From the NCBI RefSeq assembly GCF_009495755.1, contig NZ_WIBJ01000015.1, positions 62,001 to 126,000 on the forward strand: a stretch of DNA of 64,000 nt. The letters run 5' to 3'. The DNA comes from Flavobacterium sp. LMO8 (GTDB taxonomy: Bacteria; Bacteroidota; Bacteroidia; Flavobacteriales; Flavobacteriaceae). Shown here in pieces: positions 1 through 8,267 of the stretch. The notes below the pieces were generated by a model, which made no database searches, had not been told where the DNA came from, and saw nothing but the letters and a program-made list of their open reading frames with translations. The translations under genes and the position numbers were made by a program. Every line of letters begins with the position of its first letter. Position 1 is the stretch's first letter.

Positions 1-716
1 CCTGCACTTGCTGTAACATCACCAAACCAAAAGTTTTCTTTTCCTTCTTTTAACTTAATATTAATTGCAACGTTATCTTGGTTATTTCTTACGCTACTTA
101 ACTGTCCAACTTCGGAGTAATTTCTTAGTACTTGAATTTTATCAACCGCGTTAGAGGGTATATTTTTTGTTCCTAATTTGGTATCTCCATCAAAAAAATC
201 TTTTCCATTTACCATTAATTTGTTAACCACTTTTCCTTCAACTTCAATTTGGCCATTTTCATTAATCTCAACACCTGGTAAATTTTTTAATACATCCCCA
301 AGTTTTCTTTCAGTTCCTGTATTATATGCATCTGCCTTGTAAGTAAGTGTGTCGCCTTTAATAGAAATTGGCATTTCATAAATAATTTCCACTTCATCTA
401 AAACATTATCAGGAGATAAAGTATAATTTTTTTGAATATTAATTTCTTTTGTAATTAAAATTTCTTCAAATGTTTTCATACCAATGTAACTTACTTGAAT
501 GATGTAAGTGCCATTTTTTCCTAATTCTAATTTATAATTACCTTTCTGATCTGCTATCGCATAAGACTCTAGCCCTTTTGTTACTTGGTTTAAAGCAACA
601 ATGTTTGAGAGTTCTAAAGGGTTATTAAGACTGTCTCGAACAACACCTTCTAACTTAATTTGCCCATTAGAAAAATTAGCAAGTAATAGTAACAATAAAG
701 AAATAATTTTTTTCAT
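1..716 (-). CDS. TonB-dependent receptor-like outer-membrane protein, N-terminal part
   Basis: The reading frame starts at 716 and runs off the left edge, so only the first 238 residues are visible. They show a signal peptide (residues 1-19, ending SNGQ), a carboxypeptidase-regulatory-like beta-sandwich (about 20-110, with the typical DxxGNYKLEL strand) and then a plug-like segment with LGDVLKNLPGVEIN and VNGKDFF motifs, as in Bacteroidetes TonB-dependent receptors. It lies 31 bp downstream of a GLPGLI gene on the same strand, a pairing often seen in Flavobacteriia. Substrate is unknown. The barrel is not in the window, so whether it is a full transporter cannot be seen. Confidence 0.85.
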   Translation of the reverse strand, partial: MKKIISLLLLLLANFSNGQIKLEGVVRDSLNNPLELSNIVALNQVTKGLESYAIADQKGNYKLELGKNGTYIIQVSYIGMKTFEEILITKEINIQKNYTLSPDNVLDEVEIIYEMPISIKGDTLTYKADAYNTGTERKLGDVLKNLPGVEINENGQIEVEGKVVNKLMVNGKDFFDGDTKLGTKNIPSNAVDKIQVLRNYSEVGQLSSVRNNQDNVAINIKLKEGKENFWFGDVTASA

Positions 717-747
717 GTTCTTTAATAACTGTTATAAATTAAAAAAA

Positions 748-1557
748 TTAATTTCTTCTACCTCTGTTATTTCTCATTTCAAGCATTTTTTCTTGAATGG
801 TTTTTTTGTATTCCGATTTAGTAATTTCTTTACCTTTATCTGGTGCAATAATCGTTATTTTTTCTTTCGGATTTAAAATAATTTTAGAGCATAACATAGT
901 TGTATTTCCAGCACTAACTTCTAAAATAAGTCCTGGCAAACCCCAATACTCAGCCGGTCCATTGCTAACCGGAATTTGCAAAGTATACCACGCTTCTACG
1001 TTAGTCATTTTTACTTCAGCCGCTTTTTCTTTTTGTTCAGATTCACTTAAATCGCTCCAAGAAAAGTCGTACCAAGCCAATTCATTTGTAGGAATAGAAG
1101 CAGTAGCTTTAAAACACAAATATTGTCCTATTTTTTTTGTCTCTTTACCAGTAACCCAGCTTATAGGTTGTAATTTATCTTTAACTAAAAAACGTTTGCC
1201 ATAAAACTCCTGATTTTGCACTAAAATATTTTCTTTTACATTTTTATATTGTTCTCCACGAGAAAAATTACTTCCCCAAGAATCTGTTGCACCAGAAATT
1301 GCATCTACTTTATCCTCTTCTTTGAAAACAGATTCTTCTTTATTAAAACTCAAAATATAGGTTTTTTCTAATCTGTTTTTAAGGCGTTCTTGCGCTTCTT
1401 TTTTCTGAGCTTCACTCATTCTAGCGCCCCAAGATCCAAGATCCATAGTAGATTTTGAAAAATAATAAGCTTTCCCTTGAAATTCTTGTACAGATGGTGT
1501 AAACGACAAAAAAATAATACAGAAGAAAGAAATACATTTAAATAAGATAGATTTCAT
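748..1557 (-). CDS. GLPGLI family secreted protein
   Basis: A 269-residue protein with a hydrophobic signal segment (residues about 5-20) and the eponymous GLPGLI motif at residues 206-211 inside YWGLPGLILEV. GLPGLI proteins are Bacteroidetes-specific, predicted periplasmic or surface proteins of unknown biochemical role, often coupled with a TonB-receptor-like partner, as here (the next gene downstream on the same strand). The C-terminus is basic and Arg/Asn-rich. A TACATTTG match to the Bacteroidetes -7 box lies at 1584-1591 upstream, but no TTG at good spacing was found. Two overlapping plus-strand frames are shadows. Confidence 0.9.
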   Translation of the reverse strand: MKSILFKCISFFCIIFLSFTPSVQEFQGKAYYFSKSTMDLGSWGARMSEAQKKEAQERLKNRLEKTYILSFNKEESVFKEEDKVDAISGATDSWGSNFSRGEQYKNVKENILVQNQEFYGKRFLVKDKLQPISWVTGKETKKIGQYLCFKATASIPTNELAWYDFSWSDLSESEQKEKAAEVKMTNVEAWYTLQIPVSNGPAEYWGLPGLILEVSAGNTTMLCSKIILNPKEKITIIAPDKGKEITKSEYKKTIQEKMLEMRNNRGRRN

Positions 1558-1742
1558 AAATAAGAAATTAATAATTTGTTTAACAAATGTATAAAAATAT
1601 TAAACAAAATGTGTTTTTGTTAAAAATATTAACATTTAATTATATAACTAAACTAAAATCAACATGAAATGTTTCCTAATTTAAGATAATGAAAATTTAA
1701 CGGAATTAACTATTTTTATAAACAAATTGAAAGCGTCTGTAA

Positions 1743-2327
1743 ATGGATAAAAAATCGTTAAGGCAAAAGGCAAAAGCTGAAAGGCAAAAGTTAACTCAAG
1801 AGGAAATCGAAGACAAAAGTTTAGCGATTGCGAACCAATTGTTGCCTATGGACACCGTGCCTAGCGGCAGGCTGGTTTGGGACAAATTGTATTATCATTT
1901 GTTTTTAACGATTGAAGAACAAAAAGAAATCAATACCGAATATATACTGCAAATTTTAGCGGGAAAAGATAAAGAAATCGTTATTTCGAAGTGCGACTTT
2001 GCCACTTTAGGAATGACGCATTTTTTATTGACTGATAATACCAAAATCAAAAAAAACAGTTACAACGTTCCAGAACCTGTTGATGGTTTAGAAGTTCCTG
2101 ATGCAAAAATTGATGTGGTTTTTGTGCCACTTTTAGCTTACGACAAGCAAGGAAATCGTGTGGGTTACGGAAAGGGTTTCTATGATAACTTTTTGAGTAA
2201 ATGTAAGCCTGAAACGATTAAAATTGGGTTATCCTTCTTTCCTCCTGAAGAAAAAATTGAAGATGTTTCTGAAACTGATGTGAAATTGGATTTTTGTGTG
2301 ACGCCTGATGGAATTTTTGAATTTTAA
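1743..2327 (+). CDS. 5-formyltetrahydrofolate cyclo-ligase
   Basis: A 194-residue protein of the 5-FTHF cyclo-ligase (MTHFS/YgfA) family, which converts 5-formyl-THF to 5,10-methenyl-THF with ATP in the cytoplasm, returning the storage form of folate to the one-carbon pool. The N-terminal KKSLRQKAKAERQ basic helix and the conserved RVGYGKGFYDNFL nucleotide-binding loop near residues 138-150 fit the family, as does the length. It is followed by a small membrane-protein gene whose start region overlaps or abuts its 3' end, suggesting co-transcription. Confidence 0.93.
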   Translation: MDKKSLRQKAKAERQKLTQEEIEDKSLAIANQLLPMDTVPSGRLVWDKLYYHLFLTIEEQKEINTEYILQILAGKDKEIVISKCDFATLGMTHFLLTDNTKIKKNSYNVPEPVDGLEVPDAKIDVVFVPLLAYDKQGNRVGYGKGFYDNFLSKCKPETIKIGLSFFPPEEKIEDVSETDVKLDFCVTPDGIFEF

Positions 2328-2337
2328 ATCAAAGAAA

Positions 2338-2832
2338 ATGAATTTCAATTTTAAAATATTTTTCAGAATTTCAGCGACGTTTTTTTTGGTAGTTACTCTC
2401 TTCTATTTTGTATTACCGAAACTTGAATTTTGCAAACCTGAATTTAATAGAGCATTTGGAACTTTTATTAATATTTTTTGTATCCTTTTTTCTATTCTAC
2501 TCTTTTTAAAAATCAGAACAATCAAAAACAAATGGATGACTATTATTTGTGGTGTTTTGAATTTTATTTTTCTGCTAGGAATGCTACTTAACTTTTATAT
2601 TTACTCAAACAAAATTGATCCTCAAACTCAATTCTTTGACATTGCTATTATTTACAGAAATAAAAGTCAAAATAATGACAAAATTATTTCTCAATATTAT
2701 GTGAATTGGAAAACAAATAAACCTATCCCAACAAACAATAGAGTTTATGATTTTGGACCATTTCGATACTTTATCGAATATGATATCGACACTTTAGGAA
2801 TCGATAAAAAAGATTGGGTAAAAGTAAATTAG
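2338..2832 (+). CDS. hypothetical membrane protein
   Basis: Not recognised. The 164-residue product has three hydrophobic segments (roughly residues 5-25, 38-55 and 63-82) and a polar C-terminal half ending in KVN, probably extracytoplasmic. An in-frame ATG at 2308 overlaps the 3' end of the preceding folate gene. I chose 2338 because it has an A-rich leader (AAATCAAAGAAA), the usual Bacteroidetes initiation context, but the upstream start cannot be excluded. It ends 2 bp before the convergent lspA stop codon. Confidence 0.6.
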   Translation: MNFNFKIFFRISATFFLVVTLFYFVLPKLEFCKPEFNRAFGTFINIFCILFSILLFLKIRTIKNKWMTIICGVLNFIFLLGMLLNFYIYSNKIDPQTQFFDIAIIYRNKSQNNDKIISQYYVNWKTNKPIPTNNRVYDFGPFRYFIEYDIDTLGIDKKDWVKVN

Positions 2833-2833
2833 A

Positions 2834-3463
2834 CTACAACTCAGCCGAATCTTCCTCTTTATCCGTATGAGCAAAAGCTCTTTTGTTGAAGACGATTAAA
2901 ATCCCAACACCAGTAGAAATTGCAACATCGGCAACGTTAAAAATGGCGTTGAAGAAAGTGAAGTGTTTGCCGCCCCAAATTGGCAACCAAGAAGGTAAGT
3001 TTCCTTCCCACATTGGAAAATAGAACATATCTACCACTTCTCCGTGAAACCAAGTACCGTAAGGTTGGTCAGCAAAAGCAGTTGCTACTTGATGATAACT
3101 ATCGTTAAAAATTACACCGTAAAAAACAGAATCAATAATATTACCTAAAGCGCCTGTAAAAATCAAAGCAATGGCTACGATTAAATAATTAGAAGCTTTC
3201 TTTTTTACCGAATCCCACAACCACCAAGCAATTCCACCTACGGCTACGATTCGGAATAAGGTTAAGATTAATTTCCCATGTTCGCCAGGAATTTCAGCAC
3301 CCCAAGCCATGCCTTCATTCTCTATAAAATGAATTTGAAACCATTCTAAACCCATTACTTTTATGGATTCTCCAATAAAAAAATGCGTCTTGATATAGAT
3401 TTTCGAAATCTGATCAATTAATAAAATAGCAAGGATTAATAAATAGGCTTTCTTTAACGACAT
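2834..3463 (-). CDS. lspA: lipoprotein signal peptidase (signal peptidase II)
   Basis: A 209-residue inner-membrane aspartic protease that cleaves the signal peptide of prolipoproteins after diacylglyceryl modification. Four transmembrane helices and the two catalytic aspartates are visible in the family motifs GNIID and FNVADVAIS. It is longer than the E. coli enzyme (164 residues) because of an insertion between them, common in Bacteroidetes. Start: an upstream in-frame ATG at 3514 would overlap the terminator of the preceding dksA-like gene. MSLKKAYLL at 3463 is the better start, and a TATTTTTG -7-like box lies just upstream at 3478-3485. The order ileS, dksA-like, lspA is a common Bacteroidetes arrangement. 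Confidence 0.93.
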   Translation of the reverse strand: MSLKKAYLLILAILLIDQISKIYIKTHFFIGESIKVMGLEWFQIHFIENEGMAWGAEIPGEHGKLILTLFRIVAVGGIAWWLWDSVKKKASNYLIVAIALIFTGALGNIIDSVFYGVIFNDSYHQVATAFADQPYGTWFHGEVVDMFYFPMWEGNLPSWLPIWGGKHFTFFNAIFNVADVAISTGVGILIVFNKRAFAHTDKEEDSAEL

Positions 3464-3500
3464 GTTCAATTTTTTTGCAAAAATAGTGTTTTTATTAAAT

Positions 3501-3524
3501 AAAAAACGCTCCAAACGGAGCGTT
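3501..3524 (-). terminator. rho-independent terminator after dksA-like gene
   Basis: Perfect 8-bp stem (AACGCTCC / GGAGCGTT, arms 3505-3512 and 3517-3524) with a 4-nt loop. Read on the minus strand it is followed by a T-run (complement of 3501-3506). It lies 20 bp past the dksA-like stop codon and before lspA. Confidence 0.85.
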
Positions 3525-3544
3525 AGTATAATTTTGTAAAAAGA

Positions 3545-3925
3545 TTAACGTTGCAAGTTTTTTGCTTCGATACTCATAGTTGCATGAGGAACGATTTTTA
3601 AACGCTCTTTACTTATTAATTTGCCGGTAACTTTACACAAACCATAGGTTTTGTTTTCGATACGAATTAAGGCATTTTTTAAATCTCTAATGAATTTTTC
3701 TTGACGAATAGCTAGTTGTGAATTGGCTTCTTTACTCATTGTTTCACTGCCTTCTTCAAATGCTTTAAACGTTGGCGATGTATCGTCTGTTCCGTTATTT
3801 AAGTCATTCATGTAAGCACTCTTAATAAGCTCTAAATCACCTTTAGCTTTTTCTAATTTAGCTTGAATTAACGCTTTGAATTCAGCCAAATCAGCGTCTG
3901 AATATCTAATTTGCTCATCTACCAT
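3545..3925 (-). CDS. TraR/DksA family protein with degenerate zinc finger
   Basis: A 126-residue DksA/TraR-like protein: an N-terminal coiled-coil region (about 10-85) followed by the DksA-type C-terminal globule YGLCKVTGKLISKERL...PHAT. DksA acts in the RNA polymerase secondary channel with ppGpp. Family members normally carry C-x2-C-x17-C-x2-C. Here only the first Cys (GLC) remains, and the other three positions are Thr, Met and Ala or similar. This form is common in Flavobacteriia, so it is probably functional without zinc. It lies 49 bp downstream of ileS and ends in a strong terminator. Function is inferred from family only. Confidence 0.88.
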   Translation of the reverse strand: MVDEQIRYSDADLAEFKALIQAKLEKAKGDLELIKSAYMNDLNNGTDDTSPTFKAFEEGSETMSKEANSQLAIRQEKFIRDLKNALIRIENKTYGLCKVTGKLISKERLKIVPHATMSIEAKNLQR

Positions 3926-3974
3926 AATTTCAATTTTTTTTATAGTTATACGTCGATTAAAAACCTTTCGGTTC

Positions 3975-6900
3975 TTATTTTGAAATTAATATACTTGTTT
4001 TTATATCATCAAACTCAATTTCCGTACCATTTTGCAGGTTTTCTACAAAAATTAACGATTCGGTTAGGGTTTCTGACTTAATATACGATTCATTAGCTAA
4101 AACGGCTTCCTCAACTTGCGGATTTTTTTCCATTTTAACGGTAATCTTGTCAGTTACTTCAAAACCAGAGTCTTTTCTGATATTTTGGATTCTGTTAATC
4201 AATTCTCTCGCAATCCCTTCTTTTCTTAATTCATCGGAAATCGTAATGTCTAACGCTACCGTAATTCCATTTGAATTAGCAACTAACAAGCCTGGTATAT
4301 CTTGCGAAGAAATCTCAACATCTTCTAATGATAAAGTTATACTTTTTCCTGAAATATCCATAACCAGCTCACCATCACGCTCTAATTTAGCTATTTCTTC
4401 TTGTCCAAAACCTTGTATCTCTTTGGAAATCAAACCCATATCCTTACCAAAACGCGGTCCCAATGTCTTAAAATTAGGCTTAATTTGCTTCACTAAAACA
4501 CCTGAAGCATCGTCTAATAATTCAATTTCTTTTACGTTTACCTCAGCCATAATTAAGTCAGAAACTGCCTCAATTTCAGCACGCTGATTCTCGTCAAGTA
4601 CTGGAATCATTACCTTTTGCAACGGTTGACGCACTTTAATCATTTCCTTCTTACGAAGTGATAAAACTAATGAAGAGACTGTTTGTGCTTTCAACATTTT
4701 GCTCTCTAACGACTTATCAACAAAGTTTTCAACTGAAACTGGAAATTTCGCCAAATGTACACTTTCAAATGACTCAGAACCTGTAGCTTGTGTTAAATCT
4801 CTGTAAAGTTTGTCCATAAAGAACGGTGCAATTGGAGCAGAAAGCTTCGCAACCGTTACCAAACAAGTATATAGTGTTTGATAAGCTGCGATTTTATCTT
4901 GCGCATAATCGCCTTTCCAGAATCTTCTTCTACACAAACGAACGTACCAGTTACTTAGGTTTTCCTGAACGAAATCAGAAATAGCTCTTGCTGCTTTTGT
5001 TGGTTCATAATCCGCATAAGCTTCATCCACCACTTGAATTAAAGTATGTAATTCGGATAAAATCCAACGGTCGATTTCTGGTCTTTCTTCTAATGGAACT
5101 TCCGCTTCAGCATAAGTAAATCCATCAATATTAGCATATAACGAGAAGAACGAATACGTATTATATAGTGTTCCGAAGAATTTTCTTCTAACCTCAGCAA
5201 CGCCTTCGATATCAAATTTTAAGTTATCCCAAGGATTTGCATTCGAAATCATGTACCAACGTGTAGCATCTGGACCATATTCTGCCAAAGTAGTAAATGG
5301 ATCCACCGCATTTCCTAAACGTTTCGACATTTTTTGTCCGTTTTTGTCTAAAACCAAACCGTTTGAAACTACGTTTTTATAAGCGATTTTATCGAAAACT
5401 AATGTTCCGATAGCGTGTAATGTATAGAACCAACCACGTGTTTGGTCAACACCTTCCGCAATAAAATCAGCTGGAAAAGCTTTATTTTCGTCGATTAATT
5501 CTTTATTTTCAAATGGATAATGCCATTGTGCATAAGGCATCGCACCTGAATCAAACCAAACGTCAATTAAATCCGTTTCACGTTTCATTGGTTTTCCTGA
5601 TGGAGAAACTAAAACAATTCCGTCGACTACATTTTTGTGTAAATCCACTAAATCGTAGTTGGCTTCGCTCATGTCGCCAATTTTGAATCCTTTGTATGGA
5701 TTTTCTGCTTGGAAACCAGCCGCGATTGATTTCTCGATTTCGTTGTACAATTCTTCAACAGAACCAACCAACATTTCTTCGGTTCCATCTTCACTTCTCC
5801 AAATTGGTAATGGAATTCCCCAATATCTTGAACGAGACAAGTTCCAATCATTCGCATTTTTTAACCAATTTCCAAAACGACCTTCTCCTGTAGCTTTTGG
5901 TTTCCAGTTGATGGTTTCGTTTAAATCGAACATTCTATCTTTGATTTCGGTTACTTTGATGAACCAAGAATCTAATGGATAGTATAAAATTGGTTTGTCT
6001 GTTCTCCAACAATGTGGATAACTGTGAACGTATTTTTCAACCTTAAAGGCTTTGTTTTCTTCTTTTAATTGAATTGCGATTTCTACGTCAGCAGAGCGTT
6101 CTGGCGCTTCACCATCGTTGTAATATTCGTTTTTAACGTATTTCCCAGAATAATCGCCTAAACCTTGGATGAATCTTCCTTGTAAATCTACCAATGGCAC
6201 CGGATTTTCGTTTTCGTCTAAGACTAACATTGGCGGAACTTCTGGAGTTGCTTCTTTCGCCACTTTAGCATCGTCTGCTCCAAATGTTGGTGCAGTGTGA
6301 ACAATTCCAGTTCCATCTTCTGTTGTTACGAAATCTCCTGAAATTACTCTAAACGCATTTTCTGGATTTTGGTACGGTAACGCTAATGGTAATAATTGTT
6401 CGTAACGAATTCCTACTAAATCAGCTCCTTTTGCTTCCGCTAAAATTTGATATGGAATCTTTTTATCGTCCGATTTATAATTTGCAAAATCTGATTCTGA
6501 TTCAGCAACAAAATACTTTCCACCGAATTGTTTTCCGACTAAATTCTTAGCTAAAACAACATTTACTGGTTCAAAAGTATATTGATTGAACGTTTTAACT
6601 AAAACATAATCGATTTTTGGACCAACTGTCAATGCTGTGTTTGATGGCAACGTCCAAGGTGTAGTCGTCCAAGCTAAGAAATGAACTGTTCCAAAACCTT
6701 GTAAAAAGCTTGGTAATGTTTCGTCTTTTGCTTTGAATTGTGCTACAATCGTAGTATCGGTAACATCACGGTATGAACCTGGTTGGTTAACTTCGTGCGA
6801 TGATAAACCAGTTCCTGCTTTTGGAGAATACGGCTGAATGGTGTAGCCTTTGTATAGTAAATCTTTGTTGTAAATTTGTTTTAGCAACCACCAAACGGTT

Positions 6901-7376
6901 TCCATGTATTTGGATTTGTACGTCACATACGGATCTTCCATATCTACCCAATAGCCCATTTTTTCAGTCAAATCGTTCCATACGTCGGTATAACGCATAA
7001 CGGTTTTTTTACACGCTTCGTTGTATTCGGTAACTGAAATGGTTTTTCCGATATCTTCTTTAGTGATACCTAATTCTTTTTCGGTACCTAATTCTACAGG
7101 TAAACCGTGCGTATCCCAACCCGCTTTACGTTTAACTTGGTAGCCTTTTTGAGTTTTATAACGACAAAAAATATCTTTAATCGCACGCGCCATTACGTGG
7201 TGAATTCCAGGCAAACCATTTGCAGATGGTGGTCCTTCAAAAAACACGTAAGGTGTAGCTCCTTCGCGAGAAGTTACCGATTGTTCAAAGACGTTATTTT
7301 TCTTCCAAAAATCAAGAACTTCTGATGCTACTGTTGGCAAGTCAAGTCCTTTGTATTCAGTAAATTTTGTGCTCAT
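3975..7376 (-). CDS. ileS: isoleucyl-tRNA synthetase, type 2-like with GIHH signature
   Basis: A full-length class I synthetase (1133 residues) that charges tRNA-Ile. The Rossmann signature occurs in PPSANGLPGIHHVMARAIKD, giving G57-I-H-H60 where most enzymes have HxGH; the second signature is KMSKR near residue 682. The editing (CP1) domain lies roughly at 200-420 and an anticodon-binding region follows about 750. The length and the AxGLP context match the type 2 (eukaryote-like) IleRS class, not the 930-residue type 1 enzyme. It is followed by the dksA-like gene. GxHH variants of type 2 IleRS have been reported as highly resistant to mupirocin; see findings. Confidence 0.97.
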   Translation of the reverse strand: MSTKFTEYKGLDLPTVASEVLDFWKKNNVFEQSVTSREGATPYVFFEGPPSANGLPGIHHVMARAIKDIFCRYKTQKGYQVKRKAGWDTHGLPVELGTEKELGITKEDIGKTISVTEYNEACKKTVMRYTDVWNDLTEKMGYWVDMEDPYVTYKSKYMETVWWLLKQIYNKDLLYKGYTIQPYSPKAGTGLSSHEVNQPGSYRDVTDTTIVAQFKAKDETLPSFLQGFGTVHFLAWTTTPWTLPSNTALTVGPKIDYVLVKTFNQYTFEPVNVVLAKNLVGKQFGGKYFVAESESDFANYKSDDKKIPYQILAEAKGADLVGIRYEQLLPLALPYQNPENAFRVISGDFVTTEDGTGIVHTAPTFGADDAKVAKEATPEVPPMLVLDENENPVPLVDLQGRFIQGLGDYSGKYVKNEYYNDGEAPERSADVEIAIQLKEENKAFKVEKYVHSYPHCWRTDKPILYYPLDSWFIKVTEIKDRMFDLNETINWKPKATGEGRFGNWLKNANDWNLSRSRYWGIPLPIWRSEDGTEEMLVGSVEELYNEIEKSIAAGFQAENPYKGFKIGDMSEANYDLVDLHKNVVDGIVLVSPSGKPMKRETDLIDVWFDSGAMPYAQWHYPFENKELIDENKAFPADFIAEGVDQTRGWFYTLHAIGTLVFDKIAYKNVVSNGLVLDKNGQKMSKRLGNAVDPFTTLAEYGPDATRWYMISNANPWDNLKFDIEGVAEVRRKFFGTLYNTYSFFSLYANIDGFTYAEAEVPLEERPEIDRWILSELHTLIQVVDEAYADYEPTKAARAISDFVQENLSNWYVRLCRRRFWKGDYAQDKIAAYQTLYTCLVTVAKLSAPIAPFFMDKLYRDLTQATGSESFESVHLAKFPVSVENFVDKSLESKMLKAQTVSSLVLSLRKKEMIKVRQPLQKVMIPVLDENQRAEIEAVSDLIMAEVNVKEIELLDDASGVLVKQIKPNFKTLGPRFGKDMGLISKEIQGFGQEEIAKLERDGELVMDISGKSITLSLEDVEISSQDIPGLLVANSNGITVALDITISDELRKEGIARELINRIQNIRKDSGFEVTDKITVKMEKNPQVEEAVLANESYIKSETLTESLIFVENLQNGTEIEFDDIKTSILISK

Positions 7377-7419
7377 TTTGTCGCTTTCTTAAATCAATTT
7401 GCGAAAGTAATAAATAGTT

Positions 7420-7447
7420 ATGAGTTTTGAGTAATGAGTTTGGAGTT
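7420..7447 (+). repeat. heptad array (ATGAGTT type)
   Basis: Four consecutive 7-nt units ATGAGTT, TTGAGTA, ATGAGTT, TGGAGTT in the spacer between ileS and recO. Phasing is exact. Part of the dispersed heptad-array family described in the findings. Confidence 0.7.
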
Positions 7448-7469
7448 TTTCCCTCTTTTTTAAAGAAAT

Positions 7470-7547
7470 TTAACCACAAAGTAAAAACCACAAAGAGCAA
7501 GATGCTTTGAATACTTTGCGAAAACACATTGCGTGCTTTGCGTTAAA
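7470..7547. repeat. CACAAAG/CTTTGCG intergenic repeat
   Basis: Spacer upstream of ileS and downstream of recO with TTAACCACAAAG at its left end and CTTTGCGTTAAA at its right end, which are partly complementary, plus internal copies CCACAAAG and CTTTGCG. Similar spacers occur near 18124, 20721 and 44650. Confidence 0.6.
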
Positions 7548-7549
7548 AA

Positions 7550-8263
7550 TTAAGAAAAAACTACTTTTAAAACTTCTAATGATTTTGGCTTTTTAAAGCC
7601 ATCTAAATGTAACGTGTAGAAATCTAAGAGGATTTTCAGCAAAATTTGGCGTTCAATTCCGGCAAATACTTTTTGGTCGGCATCAAATTTTAAATCCAAT
7701 AGTTTTTTAAACAAATGCGTTTCGTGTTCGGTTAACGAATTTACACTTTGGAAAGGCGTAAAATAACCTTCTTTAGTATCAAAAAAAGGAAAATCTATTT
7801 CGGTTACATCGGGGTAAAAACCTAAGTATTTTGTAGCTTCCATCATTAAAATGAGGTGAAAATTTGCCATTTCATCATGCGTATCTAACCAAAGCAAAGC
7901 GGTTTCTAAAAAAGAAAATAAGTTTTGATTTTTTTCTTCTTCTTTGATGGCGTGATGCAAAATTTCGGAAAGAAAAATTACAATCGTACTTTTAACAATG
8001 TCGGTATTTATGGTATAATAACTGTGCGCTAATCGGATTTCTTTAAAATGTTCGAGTGTGCCTTTGTTTTTGTGATTGGCTTCGATTTCAATAATCGTTA
8101 ACGGTTGAAAATAAGCGATTTTTTGATTGGCTTTTTTGTTAGAATAGGCGCTTTGTACAAAATAACTTTTTAAACCGTTAGATTCGGTGAAGCATTTCAC
8201 AATCAAGCTTTTTTCTTGAAACTTTAATGAAGAAAGAACGATGGCTTTAGTTTTGACTAACAT
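7550..8263 (-). CDS. recO: DNA repair protein RecO
   Basis: A 237-residue RecO: the N-terminal OB-fold (residues 1-80, starting MLVKTKAIVLSSLKF, with the family AIVL strand) binds DNA, and a helical C-terminal domain contains LILMMEATKYLGFYPD, the conserved RecO helix. RecO loads RecA on SSB-coated single-stranded DNA in the RecFOR pathway. It begins 4 bp after the stop of porZ and is almost certainly co-transcribed with it. No zinc-finger cysteines are visible, unlike some Gram-positive RecO. Confidence 0.92.
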   Translation of the reverse strand: MLVKTKAIVLSSLKFQEKSLIVKCFTESNGLKSYFVQSAYSNKKANQKIAYFQPLTIIEIEANHKNKGTLEHFKEIRLAHSYYTINTDIVKSTIVIFLSEILHHAIKEEEKNQNLFSFLETALLWLDTHDEMANFHLILMMEATKYLGFYPDVTEIDFPFFDTKEGYFTPFQSVNSLTEHETHLFKKLLDLKFDADQKVFAGIERQILLKILLDFYTLHLDGFKKPKSLEVLKVVFS

Positions 8264-8267
8264 TGGA

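Noticed and set aside
797..1204. Plus-strand 135-codon frame opposite the GLPGLI gene
   Set aside because: It has no recognisable domain and lies entirely within a well-supported minus-strand gene.
2308..2337. Frameshift or fusion between fau and the next membrane protein gene
   Set aside because: Both products are complete; the overlap disappears if the second gene starts at 2338.
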